The notes beneath the pieces were generated by a model. The model searched no databases. It was not told the DNA's origin and saw only the letters and a list, made by a program, of their open reading frames with translations. A DNA stretch of 15,517 nt. Origin: an uncultured Propionibacterium sp. Its GTDB lineage: Bacteria > Actinomycetota > Actinomycetes > Propionibacteriales > Propionibacteriaceae. A program made the position numbers and the translations under genes. The stretch spans positions 1-15,517 of the forward strand of contig CALHWB010000012.1 in the NCBI GenBank assembly GCA_938036835.1, written 5' to 3'. Below are positions 6,276 to 13,775 of this stretch, piece by piece; within the stretch, counting starts at the first letter, position 1; each line of letters begins with the position of its first letter.

Positions 6276-7746
6276 CCCAAGTGACCAGCCGTCGAGCGGC
6301 GGCACGCCCGGCACCCTGGTCGTGGCCGATGGGGATCAGGGCGAGACCTTGGATCCCGCGGTGGCGTTCGCCGGCTGGTATGTCAACCGCAATGGCATCG
6401 CCGAGACCCTGATCGATGTGGACGAGCAGCTAAACCTGATTCCCAAACTGGCCACCGAGTGGACCAACCTCGACCAGACCACCTGGCGGCTCACCCTCCG
6501 CGAAGGGGTCTCCTTCCACAACGGTAAGCCCATGGACGCCGAGGCGGTGAAGGCAGCCATCGAGTACTCCATTAAGACCAATGTGCGAGCCGAGTCCCAG
6601 TTGCCGATCGCGTCGATGACTGCCGAGGGCAACGTCTTGACGATCGCCACCAGCCGGCCGCTGGCCGCGCTGCCGCATATCTTGGCCGATCCGATGATGA
6701 GTATCCAGGCGCTGGGCGAGGGCATCGACCCGGCCACCATGCCAATCGGCACCGGGCCGTTCAAGGTGAGCGAGTTCGCCGTCCACGAGCGTGTCGAACT
6801 GGACGCCAACCAGCAGTATTGGGCCGGTGTGCCGAAACTGGCACATGTCACGGTGAAGATGTATGCCGATCTACAGGCCCGAGGCCTGGCCTTGCAGTCC
6901 GGGGAGGCCGATGTCGTGGTGCAACCCGAGGCTGCTGGGCTGTCGGTGTTCTCCGATACCGGCAAGTACAGGCTGTGGCAGGTCACCTCGACCCGCGCCG
7001 ATGGGGTGATTCTGAACACCGCCAGCCCGGTGCTCAGCGATCTCAAGGTTCGTCAGGCCGTTGATTTCGCGGTGAACCGGGATGCCTACAAGGCACTGAT
7101 GCAAGGCATGGGCGTGCCCGCCTACACGGTGTTCCCCGAAAACGTGGTGTTCGGCGGCAGCGAGGGACTGCAACTGCCGGTGACCAGCCATGACCTGGCC
7201 AAGGCCAAGCAGCTGCTGTTGGATGCGGGCTACACCGAAAGCAACGGCCAACTGGTCAAGGACGGCAAGCAGCTGAGACTGCGGCTGCTGACCTATCCGG
7301 CACGGCCCGAACTGGGTCGCATGGCCCAGTTGCTGCAATCCGATCTGGCCGGTATCGGGGTCTCCGTGGAGATCAGCGAAATCAAATCGACCGCCGACAC
7401 CATGAAGGCCGGCGACTTCGATCTGGGCATGTATTCCCTGGCCACGGCGCCGACCGGGGATTCGGAGTACTTTTTCGACACCTTCTTGCGCTCCACGGCC
7501 CAGACCAACTACAGCCACTGGAATTCGCCCGAGTTCGATGCCGCACTGGACAAGCTGAGCACCACCTTCGACGTCCAGGATCGGCTGGGCCAGTCCCGGG
7601 CGGTCGAGCAGGTCATGCTTAACGAGACCCCCTACTTCATGTACGGCCACCGGCAATGGTGGGTGGTCTCGAACGTGGGCGTGTCCGGGCTGCATCTGCT
7701 ACCCACCGAATACCACATGCTCACCCATGAAACCGCCGTCGGCTGA
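6211..7746 (+). CDS. ABC transporter solute-binding lipoprotein, SBP_bac_5 (NikA/CntA/OppA type)
   Basis: A 511-residue extracytoplasmic binding protein. TTG 6211 starts a basic n-region (MKSRG), then a signal peptide ending in the lipobox LTSC (Cys20); GAAGGGAAG upstream serves as ribosome binding site. The body is a typical family 5 binding protein: GETLDPA, WRLTLREGVSFHNGKPMDAE, GTGPFKVSEF, then LSDLKVRQAVDFAVNRD and YSHWNSPEFDAAL near the end. In NikA- and CntA-like members the C-terminal lobe around the last of these motifs contributes ligand contacts, but I cannot name the residues here. It hands ligand to the fused permease. Its start lies 65 nt inside the permease gene, an unusually long overlap for an operon. 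The ligand is probably a metal complex because of the riboswitch; a peptide or corrinoid ligand is not excluded. Confidence 0.87.
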   Translation: MKSRGLIGVLLAGALLLTSCGSPSDQPSSGGTPGTLVVADGDQGETLDPAVAFAGWYVNRNGIAETLIDVDEQLNLIPKLATEWTNLDQTTWRLTLREGVSFHNGKPMDAEAVKAAIEYSIKTNVRAESQLPIASMTAEGNVLTIATSRPLAALPHILADPMMSIQALGEGIDPATMPIGTGPFKVSEFAVHERVELDANQQYWAGVPKLAHVTVKMYADLQARGLALQSGEADVVVQPEAAGLSVFSDTGKYRLWQVTSTRADGVILNTASPVLSDLKVRQAVDFAVNRDAYKALMQGMGVPAYTVFPENVVFGGSEGLQLPVTSHDLAKAKQLLLDAGYTESNGQLVKDGKQLRLRLLTYPARPELGRMAQLLQSDLAGIGVSVEISEIKSTADTMKAGDFDLGMYSLATAPTGDSEYFFDTFLRSTAQTNYSHWNSPEFDAALDKLSTTFDVQDRLGQSRAVEQVMLNETPYFMYGHRQWWVVSNVGVSGLHLLPTEYHMLTHETAVG

Positions 7747-8542
7747 TCGGCCCGTGCTGGAGCTGACTGGGCTCACCGCTGGCTACGCCGACCGGCCAGC
7801 GGTCGTCCAGGGCATCGACTTGCAGGTTGCCGCCGGATCGTTGATCGGTATCATCGGCGAATCCGGCGGCGGCAAATCGACTCTGCTGAATGCGATTCTC
7901 GGTCGTCCCGATGGCGGGCTGGCGGTACGCGGCGGGACGATCTGCTATCGGGGTGTGGACATCACCGATCTGTCGCAACGCGACTGGATGCGATTGCGGG
8001 GACCGGAACTGGCGATGGTTTTCCAGCGGCCCAGCGCTTCTTTCGATCCACTGATCAAGCTCGCCCAGCAGTTCACCGAGTCGGTCCGGCTGCATACCCC
8101 CCGGGTCTCGCGGCCGGCCTGTCAGGATGCCGCCCGGCGGCTGTTGAGCCGGTTGCGCTTCGACGACCCGGACGCGGTGCTGAATGCCTACCCGTTCGAG
8201 TTGTCCGGTGGCATGGCCCAGCGGGCCGCGATAGCCATGGCCCTGCTCAGTGAACCCCGCGTCCTGCTGGCGGACGAACCGACCAGCGCCCTGGATGTGC
8301 AGAGCCAGGCGCAGGTGATCGAGTTGCTGGCCGAGACCGCTGCCCAATTCGGTACCGGGTTGCTGTTCGTCAGCCACCAGATCTCGCTGGTCCGCCGCCT
8401 GGTTTCTCGGGTGCATATTTTGCATGGGGGGCGGTTCGTGGAATCCGGGCCACCCCAGGTGGTGCTCAGCCAGCCACAGCACCCCTACACCAGGCGCCTG
8501 ATCGCGGCCGTGCCTCGCCTGGAGACCGGCAATGCTGCTTGA
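7727..8542 (+). CDS. ABC transporter ATPase, OppD/NikD type
   Basis: A 271-residue cytoplasmic nucleotide-binding subunit, first of two in the operon. Walker A is GESGGGKST (44-52), the Q-loop is in MVFQRP (97-102), the signature is LSGGMAQR (159-166), Walker B with D-loop is VLLADEPTSALD (179-190) and the H-loop His is in FVSHQ (214-218). HPYTRRLIAAVPRL near the end is the usual tail of the Opp/Dpp/Nik ATPases. All catalytic motifs are intact. It is shorter than OppD (about 330) because the long C-terminal extension, which in OppD/DppD can hold an iron-sulfur cluster, is missing; NikD is similarly short. The start overlaps the binding-protein gene by 20 nt, which points to coupled translation. 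It pairs with the second ATPase as a heterodimer beneath the fused permease. Confidence 0.88.
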   Translation: MKPPSADRPVLELTGLTAGYADRPAVVQGIDLQVAAGSLIGIIGESGGGKSTLLNAILGRPDGGLAVRGGTICYRGVDITDLSQRDWMRLRGPELAMVFQRPSASFDPLIKLAQQFTESVRLHTPRVSRPACQDAARRLLSRLRFDDPDAVLNAYPFELSGGMAQRAAIAMALLSEPRVLLADEPTSALDVQSQAQVIELLAETAAQFGTGLLFVSHQISLVRRLVSRVHILHGGRFVESGPPQVVLSQPQHPYTRRLIAAVPRLETGNAA

Positions 8543-9281
8543 GGTCGATCGGGTCAGCAAGAGTTTCCACGGCCGCCGCGGCACGGTTCGGGCGGTCCGA
8601 GACGTCGGCTTGACGATCGAGTCCGGTGAGTGTTTCGGATTGATCGGTGAGTCCGGCAGCGGCAAATCCACTCTGGCCGGCATCATCGCGGGTCTGGTCG
8701 CCCCGGATTCGGGCACGGTAGCCCTGACCGGTACCCGGTTGGATGCGCGTTCCGCGCGGTCGCGACGGGCCCACCAGCGGCAGTTGCAGATGGTCTTCCA
8801 GGATCCACGGTCTTCCTTCGACCCGCGCCGCAGCATCGGTGACTCATTGCGCGAGCCCTTGAGGTTCAAGCTGGGTCGCAACCGTAGCCAGCAGGAGGAT
8901 GCGGTGGCCGAGGTACTGGAACGAGTCGGCCTGCCGGTCACGATCCAGGGCAGCGGTCTGCATTCGGTCAGTGTCGGCCAGGCGCAACGCGTGGCTATCG
9001 CGCGGGCGCTGCTGGCCGAACCGGCGCTGATCATCTGCGATGAGATCACCTCGGCGCTGGATGCCACCGTGCGGGCGAGTATCCTCGAACTGCTGGCCGA
9101 GCTGCAGACCCAGCAGGCCCTTTCGATGCTGTTCATCAGCCATGACATCGCGGTGGTGGCGCAGCTGGCCGGTCGGATCGCGGTGATGTCGGCGGGTGCG
9201 CTCATCGAACAGGGCGATACGGCCGAGGTGATCTCAAACCCGCAGCACCCCTATACCCGAACCCTGATCGAGATGGCCTGA
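8532..9281 (+). CDS. ABC transporter ATPase, OppF/NikE type, with altered signature motif
   Basis: A 249-residue second nucleotide-binding subunit. Walker A is GESGSGKST (39-47), the Q-loop Gln90 is in MVFQDP, Walker B is LIICDE (166-171), the D-loop SALD is at 174-177 and the H-loop His204 is in FISHD. The signature motif reads VSVGQAQR (146-153) where LSGGQxQR is normal: Leu is replaced by Val and the first Gly by Val. DEITSALD replaces the common DEPTSALD. The protein is short but complete, ending in HPYTRTLIEMA. Its ATG overlaps the previous gene by 11 nt. In heterodimeric ABC ATPases one of the two composite sites can be degenerate, and this would be such a case; the partner's signature is intact. 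Confidence 0.87.
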   Translation: MLLEVDRVSKSFHGRRGTVRAVRDVGLTIESGECFGLIGESGSGKSTLAGIIAGLVAPDSGTVALTGTRLDARSARSRRAHQRQLQMVFQDPRSSFDPRRSIGDSLREPLRFKLGRNRSQQEDAVAEVLERVGLPVTIQGSGLHSVSVGQAQRVAIARALLAEPALIICDEITSALDATVRASILELLAELQTQQALSMLFISHDIAVVAQLAGRIAVMSAGALIEQGDTAEVISNPQHPYTRTLIEMA

Positions 9282-9291
9282 GGGTACTCCG

Positions 9292-10536
9292 GTGGTGCGA
9301 GACTGGCGGCTCTTCCAGGGGCTGCCGCGGCCGTTGCGGTTGCTGGTGTTTTCGCAGTTGGTGTTCAACGCCGGCTTCTATCTGGTGGTGCCATTCCTGG
9401 CGTCCTATCTCGAGGACGATCTGCGATTGGGTGGCGCCCTGGTCGGCATCATCTTGGGTTTGCGTGCCTTTTCGCAGCAGGGTTTGTTCTTCCTGGGCGG
9501 GGCACTAGCCGACTGGTTTGGTGTGAAACCGCTGGCCTTGACGGGTATCGGAATCCGGGTAGCTGGCTTTTTGCTGTTGGCGCTCGGCAGTGAACTGACC
9601 GCGGTGGTAGTGGGCGTCGTGCTGATCGGCCTGGCTGCCGCGTTGTTTTCACCGGCCTCCGAGTCGGCGATCGCCGGTTTGGCCGGTGAATTGGCCGCCT
9701 CCGGTGGGCCGTCTCGTACCCAGATCCTGGGTTTGCAGCAGGTTGCCTCCCAGACCGGGGCGGCGCTCGGCCCGTTGCTGGGTGGCCTGGTCGTTTTCGT
9801 ACCCTTTCAGGCCACCTGCGCGATCGCCGCGGGCCTGTTCGCGGGTGTCGGGCTGGTGCAGTTGTGCTGGCTACCCGCTGGTTTGCGGGTGGGGCGGCGC
9901 GCCCGGTTGGCGGCCTCGTTGGGTGCGGCGCTGGGCAACCGGCGGTTTCTCGCCTTTGCCGGCTTGAACTGTTTGCAGTTGGTCGCCTACAACCAGATGT
10001 ATCTGGCCTTGCCGGTCGAGATCACCCGGACCGGGGCCGGTTCGGGCACCATCACCTGGTATTTCCTGATCGCCTCGGTATTAGTCATCGGTGGCCAGTC
10101 CGTCATCACCAGGTTGACCGGCGACTGGCCGTTGCGTCGCGTCTTCAGGTCCGGGTATCTGGCCATGGCGCTGGCGTTCGCCGTCGTAGCCGCCGCGGTT
10201 TGGCGGCCCTCGCCGGGCGGCTTGATCGGGGCGCTGCCGGCGGTCGGTTTCGTGATCCTGCTCCATCTGGGCACGATGGTCATCAACCCGCGCGCCCGGG
10301 ATACCGTCGCCGTACTGGCCAACGAAACCAACCTGGGGGCCCATCTTGGTTTTATGGCTTCGGCCGGGGGCCTGGCGGTGCTGCTGGCCGGCGGGCCCCT
10401 GGGGGCGCTGCTCGAGGCGGCCCGCACCCCGGGGGTCGCCGCCCTGCCGCCTTGGCTGCTGTTGATGGCTCTGCTGTCGATGGTGGTGGTGCTGGCTGGC
10501 CCCCTGCTCGGGTGGATTCTGCCGGAACCGGAGTGA
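9292..10536 (+). CDS. MFS transporter, probable exporter of the operon
   Basis: A 414-residue major facilitator with about 12 membrane helices. The motif A loop between TM2 and TM3 is GGALADWFGVKP (69-80). Overall it looks like the DHA1 (drug or metabolite efflux) group; the cytoplasmic loop after TM6 is short and basic (VGRRARLAAS). Two GTG codons in a row (9292, 9295) can serve as start; AGGG lies 7 nt before the first. The gap to the ATPase gene is only 10 nt, so the genes are cotranscribed and under the cobalamin riboswitch. In staphylococcal cnt operons an MFS protein (CntE) downstream of the ABC genes exports the metallophore, and I infer a similar role here. Alternatives are corrinoid, metal or drug transport. 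The substrate cannot be told from sequence. Confidence 0.8.
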   Translation: MVRDWRLFQGLPRPLRLLVFSQLVFNAGFYLVVPFLASYLEDDLRLGGALVGIILGLRAFSQQGLFFLGGALADWFGVKPLALTGIGIRVAGFLLLALGSELTAVVVGVVLIGLAAALFSPASESAIAGLAGELAASGGPSRTQILGLQQVASQTGAALGPLLGGLVVFVPFQATCAIAAGLFAGVGLVQLCWLPAGLRVGRRARLAASLGAALGNRRFLAFAGLNCLQLVAYNQMYLALPVEITRTGAGSGTITWYFLIASVLVIGGQSVITRLTGDWPLRRVFRSGYLAMALAFAVVAAAVWRPSPGGLIGALPAVGFVILLHLGTMVINPRARDTVAVLANETNLGAHLGFMASAGGLAVLLAGGPLGALLEAARTPGVAALPPWLLLMALLSMVVVLAGPLLGWILPEPE

Positions 10537-10571
10537 GCGGCGCTTAGGACGCTGAGATTGCGGTGCCGGCT

Positions 10572-10584
10572 GCCGGATTCCGGC
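10572..10584 (+). terminator. Hairpin after the transporter operon
   Basis: GCCGG (10572-10576) and CCGGC (10580-10584) form a 5-bp stem with a 3-nt loop. It is enclosed by a weaker outer pairing GCGGT (10560-10564) with ACCGC (10593-10597). It lies between the MFS gene and the convergent GNAT gene and could end both transcripts. There is no U-tract. Confidence 0.35.
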
Positions 10585-10640
10585 CCGATGCGACCGCCGC
10601 ACAGCTCCGCCGGAGACGAGGATGCCGGGGTGTGGTGGGG

Positions 10641-11180
10641 TCAGCCGGCCAGTGGACGGCCGAAACGAATCTGAGGTAGCCCCCAGGGGGCGCTGGGCGG
10701 TCCGGGGACGGGCCGCCAGCCCCAATGCCGATAGATCTGGATGGCGGCCTGGTTCACCGCTAGAACCCACAGGTTCGCCTGCCGGCAACCGCCGGCGCGC
10801 AGCAACTCCAGCCCATGATCGTGCAGCGCCCGGCCGATGCCGCGGTGCTGGGCGTCCGGGTGCACATAGAACCGCTCCAACCAGCCGTCGACCCCGGCCA
10901 CCCGCACCGCCAGGGTGCCGACCGGTGTGCCGGACGAGCTGCCCAGCAGCACGGTTGCCTGCGGATCGGCGAGCAGCGCGCGCCATTCGGCACGCAGCAT
11001 GTCGTCGGTCGGAAAGGGTGTGGTGAACAAGCCACGATAGGCCAGTTTCATCGCCTCGCGGTGCGGCACGATCAGCGCCTCGACGTCCTCGCTGGCATCG
11101 ATGGATAGGCTGCCTGCCGCGGCAGCAGGCGTGGCCGCATGGCCGCTCGGGGTGCGGGTATCGGGGTTCACGCGCAGCAC
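10641..11180 (-). CDS. GNAT-family N-acetyltransferase
   Basis: A 179-residue acetyltransferase using acetyl-CoA. The core motif A is FYVHPDAQHRGIGRAL (104-119), with QHRGIG (111-116) as the pyrophosphate-binding Q/RxxGxG/A loop. Motif B follows as NLWVLAVNQAAIQIYRHWGW (136-155), including the usual Asn (143) and Tyr (150) before a GW/GF turn. GTG 11180 is chosen because AGGAGG stands 9 nt upstream; the first 23 residues are Ala/Pro-rich and not part of the fold. The substrate is unknown; this layout is common to members acting on small amines and to protein N-terminal or antibiotic acetyltransferases. On the minus strand TAGCCT (+ strand 11216-11221) could be its -10 box. It is divergent from the methyltransferase and convergent with the MFS gene, so it is probably transcribed alone. 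Confidence 0.82.
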   Translation of the reverse strand: MLRVNPDTRTPSGHAATPAAAAGSLSIDASEDVEALIVPHREAMKLAYRGLFTTPFPTDDMLRAEWRALLADPQATVLLGSSSGTPVGTLAVRVAGVDGWLERFYVHPDAQHRGIGRALHDHGLELLRAGGCRQANLWVLAVNQAAIQIYRHWGWRPVPGPPSAPWGLPQIRFGRPLAG

Positions 11181-11357
11181 CGTCGGTCGCCTCCTGTTCC
11201 ATCGGCCTGTTTGGCAGGCTACCGCGGCCCTGGCCGGGTGCCGGAACCCGGCGGGCCGGTTGAGCGGTAGACGGCGGCTGCGCGTTCACCGATCAGGCTG
11301 GGGCCTGCGTACCCGCATGCTGGGGTGGCTTGTGGGCCCCGCGCCGGGCAGCCGATC

Positions 11358-11414
11358 GCGGGTTTCGGCTCGCGATGGGCGTTCGACACCCGGTTCAGTG
11401 CGGGTTTCGGCTCG
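11358..11414. repeat. 15-bp direct repeat upstream of the methyltransferase gene
   Basis: GCGGGTTTCGGCTCG occurs at 11358-11372 and again at 11400-11414, 42 bp apart start to start, which is four helical turns. The first copy sits inside ATCGCG/CGCGAT (6-bp inverted arms). The second overlaps CGGCTCG (11408-11414), which pairs with CGAGCCG (11425-11431). A TAGGGT box (11444-11449) downstream could be the -10 of the methyltransferase gene, so the repeat lies at operator distance. The remainder of 11181-11476 shows no gene I can support. Confidence 0.5.
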
Positions 11415-11476
11415 TGCCGGTCTCCGAGCCGGGCGCGAAGATCTAGGGTTGAGGCAGTCGGCGGAAAGGAACTGCA

Positions 11477-12130
11477 GTGCGCAGACGTCGCCAGTTTGCG
11501 GGTATTCGGCGCCCTACCGGACGGGGGTTTTCGCGGCGTCGCCGGGCCCGTCACCCCTTTGCCGATCGCTGGAATCACAACACCGCGTACTATCCGCTGG
11601 TGGCCGATTCGGTGGTGGGGCATCGGGTGGTGTTGGATGTGGGCTGTGGCGAGGGCAGCCTGGTGCGCTTTCTGGCCGATCGCGGGCACGAGGTGATCGG
11701 CATAGATTCCGATGCCGACGTGCTGCCGGCCGACGTGCCGGGGGCCCATTTCCTGTTGGCCGACGCTACCCGGTTGCCCTTCCCCAACGACTCCTTCGAT
11801 GCGGTGATCAGCGTCATGGTGCTGCATCACACCCGCGCCGAACTGGCCCTGGTCGAGATGCGACGCGTGCTGAAACCCGGTGGTGTGCTGGTCGATCTCG
11901 GCTATGCCCGAAATCGTAGCCTGCTCGATCTGGCCTACACGGTGCGCGATGTCGGCTGGAATCTGTGGCAACGTCTCGGCAAGCGACGTTGGGAACCCGA
12001 TACGGTTAAGGCTCCGGCTAGGCTTGGCTGGCAGGAGACCCGCAGGCTGATCGTCGGCATGCTGCCCGATGCCCACTGGCAGCGTCTGCCGGGCTGGCGG
12101 TATCTGGCTACCTGGGTGCGGCCCGGTTGA
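11477..12130 (+). CDS. Class I SAM-dependent methyltransferase
   Basis: A 217-residue Rossmann-fold methyltransferase of the Methyltransf_11 type. Motif I, binding S-adenosylmethionine, is LDVGCGEG (53-60). The acidic end of strand 2 is GIDSDAD (75-81), followed by ADATRLPFPNDSFDAV (95-110) and the post-core VLKPGG (131-136). VMVLHHT (113-119) is the common motif after strand 4. GTG 11477 is chosen for the ribosome binding site GGAAAGGA with a 6-nt gap. The first 27 residues are strikingly arginine-rich (RRRR twice), which may bind nucleic acid or may be non-family leader. The acceptor is unknown: small molecules, lipids or quinones are all possible in this family. The pntA gene follows 88 nt later with its own promoter, so the two need not be one operon. 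Confidence 0.82.
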   Translation: MRRRRQFAGIRRPTGRGFSRRRRARHPFADRWNHNTAYYPLVADSVVGHRVVLDVGCGEGSLVRFLADRGHEVIGIDSDADVLPADVPGAHFLLADATRLPFPNDSFDAVISVMVLHHTRAELALVEMRRVLKPGGVLVDLGYARNRSLLDLAYTVRDVGWNLWQRLGKRRWEPDTVKAPARLGWQETRRLIVGMLPDAHWQRLPGWRYLATWVRPG

Positions 12131-12180
12131 AGCTACCCTGCCGGCGCCCGGCGGCGGCCTAGCGGTTAACGGGAACCCGG

Positions 12181-12211
12181 TTGTCACCCGCGATGCCGGT
12201 TCTACTAGATT
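12181..12211 (+). promoter_or_regulatory. Promoter giving a probably leaderless pntA transcript
   Basis: TAGATT (12206-12211) fits the actinobacterial TAnnnT -10 box and is followed by 7 nt and then the pntA ATG, so transcription would begin at or beside the start codon. TTGTCA (12181-12186) is a reasonable -35 box with 19-bp spacing. No Shine-Dalgarno sequence precedes this ATG, which agrees with leaderless translation. An overlapping TACTAG (12203-12208) at 16-bp spacing is an alternative. Confidence 0.6.
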
Positions 12212-12218
12212 GACCGGC

Positions 12219-13769
12219 ATGAGGATAGGTATTCCACGTGAATCCCTGCCCGGTGAGAATCGCGTCGCTGCGACGCCCACGACGGTCGCGCAGCTTTCGG
12301 GACTGGGCTACGACGTGGTCATTGAGTCCCGCGCCGGGCTACGGGCATCGTTTCCCGATCGGGCCTATGCCGATGCGGGCGCCGAGGTGGTCGATGCCGC
12401 GACGGCTTGGGCATCGGATGTGGTGCTGGCGGTCAATGAACCGAGCGCCGAGGAACTCGATGCGATGCGCCGCGGCGCCATGCTGATCGCTTTCCTGCAT
12501 CCCCGGCAGAACGAGACCCTGCTGCAGGCGCTCAAGGAGCAAGGCGTCACCGGCCTGTCCATGGATATGGTGCCGCGGATCTCGCGGGCCCAGTCGATGG
12601 ATGCGCTCAGTTCGATGGCCAACATCTCCGGTTACCGGGCGATCGTCGAGGCCTCCTATGGTTTCGGCCGCACCTTCGGCGGCCAGGTGACCGCGGCCGG
12701 CAAGGTGGCCCCGGCGAAGGTGTTCGTGATCGGCACGGGCGTCGCCGGGCTGGCGGTGTTGGGGGCGGCTAGCGCCCGCGGCGCCGAGGTCTACGCCACC
12801 GATGTGCGTCCCGAAACCGCCGAGCAGGTCGAGTCCATGGGGGCCACTTTCCTGAAGGTGCGCAGCGGGGACGATGACCAGGGGGTCAGTTCGGATGGCT
12901 ACGCCAGGGAAACCTCCGAAGATTACAACGCCCGGGCGGCCGAACTGTACCTGGAACAGGCCCGCAAGGTGGATATCATCGTCACCACCGCCGCCATCCC
13001 CGGCAAGCCCTCACCCAAGCTGATCACCCGCGAAATGGTCGAGGCCATGAAGCCGGGCTCGGTGATCGTGGATCTGGGCGCGCTTGGCGGTGGCAACTGC
13101 GAATTGACGCGCCCGGGGGAGAAATACGTCACCGACAACGGGGTGACGATCATCGGCTATACCGACCTGCCAAGCCGGTTGCCCGGGCTGGCATCCCAGC
13201 TTTATGCCACCAACCTGGTCAATCTGTTGAAGCTGGCTACTCCCGGTTCCGATGGCCAGTTCGTGCTCGATTTCGACGACGAGGTGCTGCGCAATATGAC
13301 GGTCACCCGCGAGGGTGAGATCACCTTTCCGCCGCCGCCCATTCAGGTTTCCGCGGCGCCCGTTGCGGCCGCGAGCAAGACCGAGGCCCCTGAGGCGGCC
13401 GTGACCAGTTCGAAGAAGCCCATGCCCTGGTGGGTGGTGTTCGGCATCGTGGCCATCGGGGCGGTTGGCCTGATCGCCTTGCTGACCTTCGCTCCGGCCT
13501 CGTTCGTTTCGCGGTTCGGGGTTTTCGCGTTGGCCTTGGTGGTCGGCTATTACGTGGTTTGGAACGTCACCGCGGCCCTGCACACCCCGCTAATGAGCGT
13601 GACCAATGCGGTGTCCGGCATCGTCTTGGTGGGGGCCATCAGCCAGGTCGGCAATGAGAACCCAGCCATTAAGGTCGTTGCGACGATCGCGGTGCTCATC
13701 GCCAGCATCAACGTGTTCGGCGGGTTCCTGGTCACCCAGCGCATGCTCAAGATGTTCCGGAAGGGTTGA
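12219..13769 (+). CDS. pntA: NAD(P) transhydrogenase, alpha subunit
   Basis: A 516-residue subunit of the proton-pumping transhydrogenase, which moves hydride between NADH and NADP+ using the proton gradient. Domain I (1-375) opens with MRIGIPRES and holds the RQD loop ISRAQSMDALSS (R123, Q125, D128), the NAD-binding Rossmann loop VFVIGTGVAGLAV (168-180) and SVIVDLGALGGGNCE (281-295). A Pro/Ala-rich linker (about 371-401) leads to four predicted membrane helices (about 403-508) with TPLMSVTNAVSG (456-467). Length matches the E. coli form (510), in which domain I and the helices are fused; many actinobacteria, mycobacteria among them, have them as separate genes. ATG 12219 is supported by family start and the promoter; the open frame upstream is not conserved-looking. 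pntB follows 6 nt later. Confidence 0.95.
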   Translation: MRIGIPRESLPGENRVAATPTTVAQLSGLGYDVVIESRAGLRASFPDRAYADAGAEVVDAATAWASDVVLAVNEPSAEELDAMRRGAMLIAFLHPRQNETLLQALKEQGVTGLSMDMVPRISRAQSMDALSSMANISGYRAIVEASYGFGRTFGGQVTAAGKVAPAKVFVIGTGVAGLAVLGAASARGAEVYATDVRPETAEQVESMGATFLKVRSGDDDQGVSSDGYARETSEDYNARAAELYLEQARKVDIIVTTAAIPGKPSPKLITREMVEAMKPGSVIVDLGALGGGNCELTRPGEKYVTDNGVTIIGYTDLPSRLPGLASQLYATNLVNLLKLATPGSDGQFVLDFDDEVLRNMTVTREGEITFPPPPIQVSAAPVAAASKTEAPEAAVTSSKKPMPWWVVFGIVAIGAVGLIALLTFAPASFVSRFGVFALALVVGYYVVWNVTAALHTPLMSVTNAVSGIVLVGAISQVGNENPAIKVVATIAVLIASINVFGGFLVTQRMLKMFRKG

Positions 13770-13775
13770 TCGCAG

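Noticed and set aside
7721..9205. 494-codon minus-strand open frame across both ATPase genes
   Set aside because: The plus strand encodes two ATPases with all diagnostic motifs; the minus frame is a shadow produced by high GC and low stop frequency.
11101..11919. 272-codon open frame overlapping the methyltransferase gene in another frame
   Set aside because: It has no family-like motif and no ribosome binding site, is Arg/Gly-rich as expected of a GC-rich shadow frame, and overlaps a clear methyltransferase.
12069..12218. Extension of pntA by 50 codons upstream
   Set aside because: The family starts at MRIGIPRES, the extension overlaps the methyltransferase end, and the promoter sits directly before ATG 12219.
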